The notes under the pieces were generated by a model, which worked only from the letters and a program-made list of their open reading frames with translations, searched no databases and was not told the DNA's origin. Made by a program: the position numbers and the translations under genes. Positions 8,179 to 16,337 of a stretch of 33,110 nt of DNA are shown here, piece by piece. The stretch covers positions 1 through 33,110 of the forward strand of contig JALWPV010000084.1 of the NCBI GenBank assembly GCA_027080775.1, written 5' to 3'. How positions within the stretch are numbered: position 1 is the stretch's first letter; every line of letters begins with the position of its first letter. The DNA comes from Acidilobaceae archaeon. GTDB lineage: Archaea; Thermoproteota; Thermoprotei_A; Sulfolobales; Acidilobaceae.

Positions 8179-8995
8179 CCCTGCCTGCGAGGCGGGCCGC
8201 CGCTAGCATCGCTAGGAAGACTATGCTCACGGTTATACCGGAGGCAGCGGCGGCGTTCAGGCCCGTCTCCCAGGCGAGGGCCACCGCTGACAGGACCGCC
8301 GTGAGGCTCGCGCCCACGCTGGCCGCTAGGAGGGATGAGATGCTCCTCCTAGCCGACCTGTGGGCCGCAACGCCCGGGGCGACTAGTATTATGTGGGCCA
8401 TGAGGACGCCCAGCACGTAGGTCAGCCCTAGGGCTGTTATCGCCACCAGGCTATTAAGGAGGGCCCTGTAGGCGCCCGTCCTAACACCGGCGACCTCGGA
8501 GCTCTCGGGGTCGAAGTAGACGTATGCTATCTCCCTGCCGAATAGGTAGACCGCGGCGGCCACTATCGCCGCTACGGCCAGGAGGCCCTGTAGGTCAGTC
8601 CGGGAGACGAGGAAGGCGTTGCCGACAAGCAGGCCAGTAACGACGCTGCCTCCGGTCGGGTCGACCCTCACCAGGGCGTAGAGGCCGAGGGCCACTATTA
8701 CGGCTGAGAGGAACGCCGTGACGCCCACCGCGGTGTCGGCCTCCATGCCAAGCTCCATTAGCGCCGTGGCGAATAGGCTCAGAAGCACCACGACAAGCGC
8801 TGCAACGGCTATCGGGGGGATCCTCCAGCCCAGGGCGAACGCCAGGCCCCCGACGACGCCCGCAGCTAGGACGGCGTGAACCATCTCAACCGCCAGGAAG
8901 ACCGAGCCCGACGCCACCACCAGGGGGCTCATGACGCCGGCTGCGAGCGAGGCCAGGCCGCCAGCCGCTAGAGCCGCCGCCAGCAGGGGATCCAC
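8159..8995 (-). CDS. ABC-3 family metal ion permease (ZnuB/MntB-like)
   Basis: This is the membrane component of a metal-ion ABC importer. It has 278 residues with about eight hydrophobic helices. The family pattern is visible in GSVFLAVEMVHAVLAAGV near the N-terminus and DPESSEVAGVRTGAYRALLNSLVAITALGLTYVLGVLMAHIILVAPGVAAHR, the coupling-loop region that contacts the ATPase. It starts at GTG 8995, two bases after the ATPase stop, and overlaps the regulator at its 3' end. Specificity (Mn, Zn or Fe) is unresolved, but the DtxR-type regulator favours Mn or Fe. Confidence 0.92.
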   Translation of the reverse strand: MDPLLAAALAAGGLASLAAGVMSPLVVASGSVFLAVEMVHAVLAAGVVGGLAFALGWRIPPIAVAALVVVLLSLFATALMELGMEADTAVGVTAFLSAVIVALGLYALVRVDPTGGSVVTGLLVGNAFLVSRTDLQGLLAVAAIVAAAVYLFGREIAYVYFDPESSEVAGVRTGAYRALLNSLVAITALGLTYVLGVLMAHIILVAPGVAAHRSARRSISSLLAASVGASLTAVLSAVALAWETGLNAAAASGITVSIVFLAMLAAARLAGRGGGRGP

Positions 8996-8997
8996 GC

Positions 8998-9792
8998 CTA
9001 GCCACCCCTCATCGAGGCCATGAGCGAGGCGAGGCCGGTGTACTCCCTGAAGGTCTCGCTCAGCGCCTTGGCGTCGGAGAGCAGCTCGCCGAGGGGTGCG
9101 ACCCTTATGATCCTCCTATTCATGAGCGCCCCCACGGCCCGGCTCGCCACGGGCTCCTGGAGGAAGGGGGTTATGTCGTGCGTCGTGATAACGATGCTCA
9201 TCCCCTCCTCGTGGAGCCCCCAGAGGGCCCTGACCACGTGGAGCCTCCTGCTAGGATCCACCATGCCTATGGGCTCATCCGCCACCAGCACGTCAGGCCT
9301 CCCAGCTATAGCCCGGGCTAGGAGGGTCAGCTGCCTCTCCCCCCCGCTCATACCGGAGAAGGGCTTGCAGGCCAGGTGGCCCGCCCCCAGGGCCTCGAGG
9401 GCCCTGAGGGCCTCCTCCCTGACGGCCCTAGTGAGCTCCCTGGGGGGCCTCTGGGTGAGGTAGAGCCTCATGGCGGCCACCTCCCAGCCCCTGAGGGGTA
9501 TGTTCGTGTTGACCCTCTGGAGCTGGGGCACGTAGCCTAGCCTCCCGGCTAGCCTCCTCCTGCCCCCGGGGGCGTGGGGGTCAACGCCTAGGAGCCTCAC
9601 GAGGCCCCTCTGGGGCCTGAGGAGGCCTATGAGTAGCTTGAGGAGCGTGGTCTTACCGGCGCCGTTGGGGCCCAGTATCACTAGGAAGAATGGCCTCTCC
9701 AGCCTCAGGCTCTCAACGCTTATCGTGGGCCCCGAGCCGTTGCCCGCGTAGGAGAACTCGAGGCCCTCCACGACTAGGCCCTCCTCACCCAC
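8998..9792 (-). CDS. Metal ABC transporter ATP-binding protein
   Basis: This is the ATPase of the metal importer. All nucleotide-binding motifs are intact: Walker A GPNGAGKTT (about residues 41-49), the Q-loop in LGYVPQLQRV, the signature SGGERQLTLLARAIAGRPDVLVADEP with Walker B, and the switch His in IVITTHDITPF. I chose GTG 9792, which has GGTGAT six bases upstream and gives the normal first strand (GLVVEGLEFSY). It overlaps the binding-protein stop by 19 bp. GTG 9771, behind GAGGAGG, is an alternative start. An open frame extends back to 9843 but has no reason to be used. Confidence 0.93.
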   Translation of the reverse strand: MGEEGLVVEGLEFSYAGNGSGPTISVESLRLERPFFLVILGPNGAGKTTLLKLLIGLLRPQRGLVRLLGVDPHAPGGRRRLAGRLGYVPQLQRVNTNIPLRGWEVAAMRLYLTQRPPRELTRAVREEALRALEALGAGHLACKPFSGMSGGERQLTLLARAIAGRPDVLVADEPIGMVDPSRRLHVVRALWGLHEEGMSIVITTHDITPFLQEPVASRAVGALMNRRIIRVAPLGELLSDAKALSETFREYTGLASLMASMRGG

Positions 9793-10784
9793 GCCGCCAT
9801 CACCACCACTCCAGCAGCGAACGATGCCACGGCCAGGCCCCACCCCCCAAGGGATCCCCCGGGGCAGGCGCCGCGGGCCCCAGCCTGGGGGGCGCCAGTT
9901 GCCTGGATGGATTGGAGGATCCCCACGGACTCCTCCATGGTTAGGAGGGGGTCGGCGCCCGGCTGGCCTAGGGGCAGTATGACCGCTGGGACCCCGCGGG
10001 CCCTGAGGTCCTCGACTATCCTCGCGGCCGCCCTGGAGTAGAGTACGTCGATCCTCGTCGCGACGAAGACGTCCACCCTGCCCTCCCTGTAGAGCTTGAC
10101 TACCTCCGACACCGCCGTGGCCGAGGGCTCGGCCCCCGGGGAAGGCGCTGCCGTGTAGACCAGCTCCCCGCCGGACTCCTCTACGAAGTACTGGACTATT
10201 GGGCTATACGCCGCCACCCTGAGGCCCCTGAGGCTCCCCTCCAGGGCCCTGGCCTTGGCGGCGTAGAGGCTGGCCCTGGCCCTGTACCAGGCCGCGTGGG
10301 CTGGGTCGATCCTAGCGAGGGCATCGCCTATGCTGGAGGCTATGACTGCGAGGCTCTTGGGCCCCCACCAGTAGCCGTGGGGGTTCGTGTGGCCGTTGAT
10401 ATCGAGTAGCCTCAGGCCGGCCGCTGTATAGTTCCTGTAATATAATATTAGGGGGTGCCTGAGGGCCCCCTCGAGCCTCGCGGCTACGATCGACTCCTCC
10501 ACCTTCATGTGGTGGGGTCCACTCATCACTATGAGGTCGTAGGAGTCGAGCCTCGCGATGACGCTGGCCGGCGGCGAGTACGTGTGGGGGTCCACGCCCG
10601 GGGGGATCACCTGGTCAACCTCAACGTATGGGGCACCTATGGACTCCACGAGGGGGGCGAAGAGGGGCACAGTCACCGCCACCCTAACCCTCGCCTGGGT
10701 TTGCTGCGCCGCGGCGGGCGCTGCCACTAGGGTCGCCGCTAGCGCTAGTGCAAGTGCTGAAAGCGCCATGAATCTGTTAGACAC
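9774..10784 (-). CDS. Metal ABC transporter substrate-binding protein (ZnuA/MntC-like)
   Basis: This is an extracellular metal-capture protein of the cluster A-I family, 336 residues. It has a signal peptide (6-26, ending APAAAQQ) and a C-terminal hydrophobic anchor (about 312-332) followed by RRA, which would tether it to the membrane. Likely metal-ligand histidines sit in DPHTY (65-69), GPHHMKVEE (89-97) and GHTNPHGYWW (131-140). There is no long His-rich loop of the kind seen in many Zn-specific ZnuA proteins. GTG 10784 is supported by GGGGGGT six bases upstream; ATG 10769 is possible. It is the first gene of the operon, and a palindrome overlaps its start. Confidence 0.9.
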   Translation of the reverse strand: MSNRFMALSALALALAATLVAAPAAAQQTQARVRVAVTVPLFAPLVESIGAPYVEVDQVIPPGVDPHTYSPPASVIARLDSYDLIVMSGPHHMKVEESIVAARLEGALRHPLILYYRNYTAAGLRLLDINGHTNPHGYWWGPKSLAVIASSIGDALARIDPAHAAWYRARASLYAAKARALEGSLRGLRVAAYSPIVQYFVEESGGELVYTAAPSPGAEPSATAVSEVVKLYREGRVDVFVATRIDVLYSRAAARIVEDLRARGVPAVILPLGQPGADPLLTMEESVGILQSIQATGAPQAGARGACPGGSLGGWGLAVASFAAGVVVMAAWVRRA

Positions 10785-10790
10785 TGTCTA
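10778..10790. promoter_or_regulatory. Palindrome over the metal-operon start, candidate DtxR-type operator
   Basis: TAGACACTGTCTA is a perfect 13-bp inverted repeat centred on base 10784, the first base of the binding-protein start codon. It lies just downstream of the predicted transcription start (about 10795). Binding there by the regulator encoded at the end of the operon would block initiation. The role is inferred. Confidence 0.45.
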
Positions 10791-10817
10791 CCCCCCAGGA
10801 TGCGACGTGGCCCAAGG

Positions 10818-10829
10818 GTTAAAACCTAT
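10818..10829. promoter_or_regulatory. Shared AT-rich core promoter (metal operon / atpI)
   Basis: GGTTAAAACCTA is the only AT-rich element in the 94-bp gap between two divergent genes. On the minus strand GTTTTAACC would give a start near 10795 for the binding protein. On the plus strand TTAAAACCTA would give a start near 10849 for atpI. It may serve both directions. Confidence 0.5.
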
Positions 10830-10878
10830 ACCACGGGGGCTCCAACGGGGAGTACCGCTTAGGTGGGGGGCTCAGCTG

Positions 10879-12933
10879 TTGATCCTGCCGAGGAAGGTCG
10901 AGGAAGTGCTGATAGCGGTTGGCGCACGCCACTACGACGAGGTCGTGAGGAGGCTAGCCGAGGCCGGGCTCATGCACGTCGACAAGCCCCCAGAGGAGCT
11001 GGGCAGGGTCGACAGGCGCTTCCAGACGGAGCACACTAGGGCGAGGGAGAAGCTCTCGAGGCTCGAGGGGTACTTCCAGCTCGTGGGGGCCGAGCCCGAG
11101 ACCCTGAGGAGCGTGGAGCTCAGGATCCCCGGGTGGCTCGAGGGCCTCTCCCACCTGGAGAGGGAGTACGCCGACCTGGAGGAGGCCTTCCAGAGGGGGG
11201 AGGCGGAGATAGCGAGGCTCGAGGAGAGGCTGGCAAGCCTCCAGCAGGCCAAGGCTATACTAGAGGTGTTCAAGCACATAGAGGAGGACCTGGTTAGGGC
11301 CTCGAACGCCTCCTTCATAGGCTTCGCCCTCGGCGTCACCAGCAAGGAGGGCCTGGACCTAATACTCGGGGAGGCCCGGGAGAGGCTCCTCCTCGTAGCG
11401 TGGGAGGAAGCCGGGGAGGAGGCGTACGCCGTGGCAGTAGTGGGTAGGCAGGCCGACGTGAGGGCAGTCGTTGCTAAGGTCAGGGCGGCTGGCTGGACCC
11501 CCTACACGGTGCCCGAGGGCCTCCCCGGGGTCCCGGCCAAGGCCTACAGGCAGCTGGAGGAGGAGATAACGAGGATAGCATCGGAACTCGAGTCCATCAG
11601 GGAGTCCCTGAGGAGGCAGTGGCTGGGGAGCCTGCGGGAGTACTACACGAAGCTCGTCGTGCTATCCGCGGCCCTCGAGCTGCTGGCCAACACTGCCGCC
11701 CGGGGGGACTTCAGGTTCATCAGGGGCTACGTGGACGTAGGGGACTCGAGGAGGCTGCGCCGCCTGGTCGAGGAGGCGACAGAGGGCGCCTACGCTATCT
11801 ACAGCCTCGGAGTCAGGAGGGCTAGGACCGAGGAGGAGAGGGTGCCTACTAGGATAGAGCTTCCGAGGCTAGTCAAGCCCTTCCACAAGCTTATAGAGAT
11901 GTACGGTGAGCCAGAGCCCAACGAGGTCGTGCCGACGCTCTTCGCGGCATTCACCATGCCCGTGTTCTTCGGCCTAATGTTCCCGGACCTCGGCCACGCA
12001 CTCCTCGTGATAATATTCGCCTACTACCTCTTCAAGGACAGGGACCCGGAGTGGGCGTACGTGCTAAGCGTCCTCGGCCTCGCGGGGGCGGTGACGGGCT
12101 TCCTCGCGGGGGAGTTCTTCGGGCCCCTGACGGGTAAGCCCATAGTGGAGTTCTGGCACCACCTAGGCTTCAGCCACCCACCGCTCTCCAGCCCCGTCGA
12201 CGTGGTTGCGGTCGAGAAGGAGAGCGCCGAGGCCGCAATAGCCTTCATGTATAGGTGGATATCGATAAGCCTATTCCTGGCGGGCTACACGCTCTCACTC
12301 GGCACCCTGCTGGGCTTCGTCAACGCACTACTCGAGGGCAAGAAGGCGGAGGCCTTCGCCGTGAAGCTTGGCAAGTTCGTCCTCTTCCTAACGGGCACCC
12401 TGCCCTTCCTAATGCACCCCCTCGACGTCTCGGCGGCCGCCGGCCTCCTCAACAGGGCCATATTCGGCCCCCGCACCGGCCTTGCGGAGGTACTAGCCTA
12501 CATTGGCGCGGCGGCTTTCCTATGGGTCATCATAGGGCCCGCCATAGTGGCGGCCGTGGAGGGCGAGGGCATCGGCAGGGGGTTCGCCGAGGGCTTCCTA
12601 GAGTTCTACGAGAGCTTCCTAATGATACTAGGCAACACCGCCAGCTTCCTCAGGATCCTAGGCCTCAGCCTGGCCCACGCTAGCCTCATGGTCGGCTTCT
12701 ACGAGATGACGATACCATTCCTGCACGGCCTAGCATACCTGGCCGGGGCGACGATCTACATACTAGGCAACCTCCTGACCGCGGGCCTGGAGGCAATCAT
12801 AGTGTTCGCCCACAGCCTTAGGCTCCACTACTACGAGTGGTTCAGCAAGTTCTACCGCGGCACGGGCATACCCTTCAAGCCCGTGAAGCTCCCGGAGGGG
12901 GCAAGGATAATCCTGGCTGGGGCCCAGGCCTAG
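10879..12933 (+). CDS. atpI: A/V-type ATP synthase subunit a/I (membrane stator)
   Basis: This is the membrane subunit that forms the proton (or sodium) half-channels against the c-ring. It has 684 residues, normal for the family. The N-terminal half (about 1-340) is cytosolic and largely coiled-coil (HLEREYADLEEAFQRGEAEIARLEERLASLQ). The C-terminal half has about eight membrane helices, with MFPDLGHALL, GTLLGFVNALLEGK, SFLRILGLSLAHASLM (containing the essential Arg) and ALEAIIVFAHSLRLHYYEWFSKFY-like ends. The frame is open further upstream, but TTG 10879 is chosen: it has AGGTGGGGGG just before it and gives the usual start (LILPRKVEEVLIAV). It is 4.9 kb from the atpFEAB operon, on the opposite strand. 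Confidence 0.95.
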   Translation: MILPRKVEEVLIAVGARHYDEVVRRLAEAGLMHVDKPPEELGRVDRRFQTEHTRAREKLSRLEGYFQLVGAEPETLRSVELRIPGWLEGLSHLEREYADLEEAFQRGEAEIARLEERLASLQQAKAILEVFKHIEEDLVRASNASFIGFALGVTSKEGLDLILGEARERLLLVAWEEAGEEAYAVAVVGRQADVRAVVAKVRAAGWTPYTVPEGLPGVPAKAYRQLEEEITRIASELESIRESLRRQWLGSLREYYTKLVVLSAALELLANTAARGDFRFIRGYVDVGDSRRLRRLVEEATEGAYAIYSLGVRRARTEEERVPTRIELPRLVKPFHKLIEMYGEPEPNEVVPTLFAAFTMPVFFGLMFPDLGHALLVIIFAYYLFKDRDPEWAYVLSVLGLAGAVTGFLAGEFFGPLTGKPIVEFWHHLGFSHPPLSSPVDVVAVEKESAEAAIAFMYRWISISLFLAGYTLSLGTLLGFVNALLEGKKAEAFAVKLGKFVLFLTGTLPFLMHPLDVSAAAGLLNRAIFGPRTGLAEVLAYIGAAAFLWVIIGPAIVAAVEGEGIGRGFAEGFLEFYESFLMILGNTASFLRILGLSLAHASLMVGFYEMTIPFLHGLAYLAGATIYILGNLLTAGLEAIIVFAHSLRLHYYEWFSKFYRGTGIPFKPVKLPEGARIILAGAQA

Positions 12934-12952
12934 AGAGGGGGAGAAGAGAGAC

Positions 12953-14914
12953 TTAGGGGGAGGCGCCCCCCTCCTCCCTGGCCAGCTTGTCTATTTCCTC
13001 GAGGACCTCCTTGATCTTCTTGGCCACCAGCTCGGAGACTATCCTACCGTCTATCCTGCCCCTCAGCTTCGCCATAGCCCTACCCATTATCGGGCCGTGG
13101 GCCCTCTCCCTCCTCTCCTTTATTATTGCGACGTTGCTCCTCACTATCTCCTCTACTATCCTCTCCGCCTCCTCCCTCGAGACGCTCGTCAGTCCGAGCC
13201 TCTCAGCGGCCTGCCTGGCGGTCTCCCCGGGGTGCTTGGATAGCTCGACCAGGAGGGGCTCCACGGCCTCCTTGGCTATCCTCCCCTCGGCCAGCATCTC
13301 CACTATCTCCTCGAGGTGCTCGTCCCTCACGGCCTCGGGGTCTGCTCCCTTGGACTTAATGCCCTTGAGCGTGACGGTGAATATGCTGGCTATGAGCTTC
13401 GCCGGCACCCTGGGGTGGAACCTCCTTATCAGCCTCTCTATGAGGTCTAGCCTTATGTCGGATATGACCCTCTCCGCCATGTCCCTGGGAAGCCCGTACT
13501 CCTCGACCAGCCTCTTGAGCTTCACCTCGACGGGCTCGGGCTTTATCTTCTCGGCCTCATCGTGCATGTCCTCCGTGACTAGGAGGGGGGGTATATCGGT
13601 CTCGGGGTACATCCTAGCGCTACCCGGCCTCGGCCTCAGGAACCTGGTCGTGCCATCCTCGTTAGCCGCCCTCGTCTCCTCCGGGACCCCGATCGTGGCC
13701 TGGGCGGCCCTCTCCCTGACGGCCTCTATGGCCCTCCTAGCGCTGTCGGGGTCTCCTGCTACGAGCACGAAGGCGTCCCAGCCCCTCCTAGCGCCTAGGG
13801 CGTTGTATACCTCCTCGACCTCCTCACGGGTTATGCCGTACTTGGGTAGCTCGTCGCTGTGGAAGAGACCGCCCACGCCGCCCCAGAACCTGGCGTAGTC
13901 CGCCAGCTCGGTGCCGAGCCTCCTGCCTGGCACTAGCTCCCTGCCTAGGAGGCCGTGGAAGCCTGGGAGGCGCAGGGCTAGCACGACGCCACCAGCCTCT
14001 ATGGCCCTACGCACGACCTTGCTGGCGGTGCCCCTGAATATCTCAGTGACGTCTACGGGCTCCACGGCCCTCACGTCCTCGGCCTTCACGCCCCTCCTGC
14101 GTAGCTCGTCTCTTATCTCGAGGAGGCGGAGCTGGCGGAGGGCCTCGTACTCCACGACCCTCGGTATCAGGTCCAGCCTCTGGACCCCCTTGATCTCCGT
14201 CTTCGCCCCGCCGCGTATGCTGACGTTGAGGTCCTGCCTTATCGTGCCGAGCCCCCTCTTCACCTTGCCGGTCAGCCTCAGGAGCCTCCCGATGGCTAGG
14301 GCGACCTTGTAGGCCTCCTCGGGCGTGTGCATGTCGGGCCCCGTGGCTATCTCTATGAGCGGGATCCCGAGGCGGTCGAGCCTGTAGCGTGTGGTGCGGC
14401 CCCTCTCGCCTAGCTTCCTGGCGGCGTCCTCCTCAACTACTATGGTCTCGATGCTGTAGTCCCTGCCCTCCACCCTGATCGAGCCCCCGAGGGCTACTAT
14501 GGCTGTCCTCTGGAAGCCGCTCGTGTTGCTGCCGTCTATCACGATCTTCCTCATCACGTGGACCTCGTCCACTATCCAGGAGCCGAGGGCCTTGGCGACG
14601 GCCATCGCTATCACAACCGCCTCCCTGTTGATCGGGTGCGGCGGCTCCTCGTCGGCCTCAACGAGGCAGCTGTGGTGGTGGGGGGCCTCGTACTCGTATA
14701 CCCTCCCCTTCCTCCACTCGAAGAGCGCCGCTATGTCGACCTCGCCCAGCTCGCTCCTGGTGGGCCTCAGCCTCCTCCTGAACTCGTCGTGCTCCTCATC
14801 GCTCAGCTCCGCGGGGCAGCCGCAGAAGAGCTTGGTCTTAGTGGCGAGCTGCTGGTGTATCTCGAGGCCCACGGTGAGGCCTATGGCCCCGTAGTCTATG
14901 CTAGGCTGGCCCAT
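12953..14914 (-). CDS. gatE: Glutamyl-tRNA(Gln) amidotransferase subunit E
   Basis: This is the archaeal subunit that recognises misacylated Glu-tRNA(Gln), phosphorylates the Glu and accepts ammonia from GatD to make Gln-tRNA(Gln). The 653-residue protein has the GatB-like cradle near the N-terminus (GLTVGLEIHQQLATKTKLFCGCP), the archaea-specific GAD insertion (FHGLLGRELVPG through SDELPKYGITREEVEEVYNAL) and the C-terminal YqeY-like helical domain (MGRAMAKLRGRIDGRIVSELV). ATG 14914 overlaps the gatD stop by 14 bp and has GAGGTGGT upstream. Its 3' end is 19 bp from convergent atpI. Confidence 0.97.
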   Translation of the reverse strand: MGQPSIDYGAIGLTVGLEIHQQLATKTKLFCGCPAELSDEEHDEFRRRLRPTRSELGEVDIAALFEWRKGRVYEYEAPHHHSCLVEADEEPPHPINREAVVIAMAVAKALGSWIVDEVHVMRKIVIDGSNTSGFQRTAIVALGGSIRVEGRDYSIETIVVEEDAARKLGERGRTTRYRLDRLGIPLIEIATGPDMHTPEEAYKVALAIGRLLRLTGKVKRGLGTIRQDLNVSIRGGAKTEIKGVQRLDLIPRVVEYEALRQLRLLEIRDELRRRGVKAEDVRAVEPVDVTEIFRGTASKVVRRAIEAGGVVLALRLPGFHGLLGRELVPGRRLGTELADYARFWGGVGGLFHSDELPKYGITREEVEEVYNALGARRGWDAFVLVAGDPDSARRAIEAVRERAAQATIGVPEETRAANEDGTTRFLRPRPGSARMYPETDIPPLLVTEDMHDEAEKIKPEPVEVKLKRLVEEYGLPRDMAERVISDIRLDLIERLIRRFHPRVPAKLIASIFTVTLKGIKSKGADPEAVRDEHLEEIVEMLAEGRIAKEAVEPLLVELSKHPGETARQAAERLGLTSVSREEAERIVEEIVRSNVAIIKERRERAHGPIMGRAMAKLRGRIDGRIVSELVAKKIKEVLEEIDKLAREEGGASP

Positions 14915-16268
14915 GGTACCACCTCGGGTACAACCTCAGACTGTGCCTCGATGAGATCTCGCCCGCGAGGGGCGTAAGCATGAGCCTCCTCACCTCCCCG
15001 GGATCCCGGGTCCTCTTGAGGACCCAGGAGAGCTTCACGTAAGCCGTCTCGGGCGTCATGTCCTCCGCCGGTATAACCCCCGCCTTTAGCATCCTCCTCC
15101 CTGTGCTGTACACGTTGAGGTTGACCCTCCCGAAGAGCGTCTGGCTCGCCGCAACCACCGCCACTCCCTCCTCGACAGCCCTCTGGATGCTGGGTATGAG
15201 CCTGTTGGCCACGTGCCCGAAGCCCGTGCCCTCCAGCACTATCCCGTGGTAGCCCCTGTCGACGAGGAAGTCTATGACCTCCGGGTCCATGCCGGGGTAG
15301 TACTTGACTAGGGCCACCCTGTCATCGAAGCCATTCTCAACTACGAGATCCTGGGCCCCCCTCCTCCTATAGTTCCCGTCGAGCACCACTATCTCCCCCC
15401 TATCAGGCCACACCATGGCCAGGGGGACGGCGTTGATTGACTGGAAGGCGTCCCTCCTGCTCGTATGCATCTTCCTGGCCCTCGTGCCCCTATGGGCGAG
15501 GGCGTAGGTGTCACCCGTCTCCCCGTGCATGACTATGACGACCTCGGCGAAGGGGGCCCTCGCCGCGGTGAGGACGCTCGCCGCGAGGTTGAAGGCTGCG
15601 TCGCTGGAGGGCCTATCACTACTCCTCTGCGCCCCCGTGAGGACTATCGGCACGGGGAGGCCGGAGTGGAAAACGAAGGACAGCGCGGCGGCCGTGTAGT
15701 GCATAGTGTCCGTGCCATGGGCTATCACAACGCCGTCGTAGCCCTCCCCTATGAGCCTCGCGGCCTCCGAGGCTATCCTCTCCCAGTGGCTGGGCGTCAT
15801 GTCCTCGCTGAAGAGCCTGAACAGCTCGACCGCCTCTATCCTAGCATAGTTAAGGACCTCCGGCACAGCCTGCACTATCTCGTCAGCGTCCATATAGGGG
15901 TTAACGGCGCCGGTCTCATAGTCTATCCTGCTCGCGATCGTGCCCCCCGTGCCTATGATCACGACCCTCTCGCGGGGCAGCCTCTCAGGGGGCTCGGCCA
16001 GGGGGGCGGGCACGCCGGGCTTGCCGCCGCCCCCGCCCCTCCTCTCCACTCTGATCCTCGTCTCCGGAGTAACCCTGACCCCAATGTTGTAGCCGTTGCC
16101 GAGCTTCACGACTAGGATGGGCCTCTCCTCTATCTCGTAGCGGGGCATGAGGACGCCCCTCACCGGCGGGGCGCCGGGCCTCTCGATGACCACTACGTCC
16201 CCGGGCCTGGCGCCCGCCTCGCGGAGCTTCTCAGCGGCTACACCGACGTAGCCCCACGCTTCCTCCAA
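14901..16268 (-). CDS. gatD: Glutamyl-tRNA(Gln) amidotransferase subunit D
   Basis: This is the glutaminase partner of GatE, supplying ammonia for transamidation. It is an L-asparaginase-like enzyme of 455 residues. An N-terminal barrel-like domain (about 1-85) precedes the amidohydrolase core, with GTGGTIAS (first catalytic Thr), VIAHGTDTMHYTAAALSF (second Thr and Asp), LTGAQRSSDRPSSDA, and the Lys-containing HRGTRARKMHTSRRDAFQS. All four catalytic residues seem present. TTG 16268 is the only plausible start before the conserved region. A Pro/Gly linker (GGGGGKPGVPAPLAEPPE) joins the two domains. Confidence 0.96.
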   Translation of the reverse strand: MEEAWGYVGVAAEKLREAGARPGDVVVIERPGAPPVRGVLMPRYEIEERPILVVKLGNGYNIGVRVTPETRIRVERRGGGGGKPGVPAPLAEPPERLPRERVVIIGTGGTIASRIDYETGAVNPYMDADEIVQAVPEVLNYARIEAVELFRLFSEDMTPSHWERIASEAARLIGEGYDGVVIAHGTDTMHYTAAALSFVFHSGLPVPIVLTGAQRSSDRPSSDAAFNLAASVLTAARAPFAEVVIVMHGETGDTYALAHRGTRARKMHTSRRDAFQSINAVPLAMVWPDRGEIVVLDGNYRRRGAQDLVVENGFDDRVALVKYYPGMDPEVIDFLVDRGYHGIVLEGTGFGHVANRLIPSIQRAVEEGVAVVAASQTLFGRVNLNVYSTGRRMLKAGVIPAEDMTPETAYVKLSWVLKRTRDPGEVRRLMLTPLAGEISSRHSLRLYPRWYHGPA

Positions 16269-16311
16269 GGAGCCGGGTACACCCCCATGAGGCCCCGGGG
16301 GTTGCTTGGGA

Positions 16312-16319
16312 GGTATAAA
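16312..16319 (-). promoter_or_regulatory. TATA box of gatD-gatE
   Basis: The minus strand reads GTTTATACC in the 69-bp gap between the ClC gene and gatD. It would start transcription near 16290, giving a leader of about 22 nt before TTG 16268. Confidence 0.55.
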
Positions 16320-16337
16320 CGCCTCGGGGCCTTGGGG

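Noticed and set aside
10558-10878. N-terminal extension of atpI
   Set aside because: The frame is open only because it runs antisense to the binding-protein gene. The ribosome-binding site and family alignment place the start at 10879.
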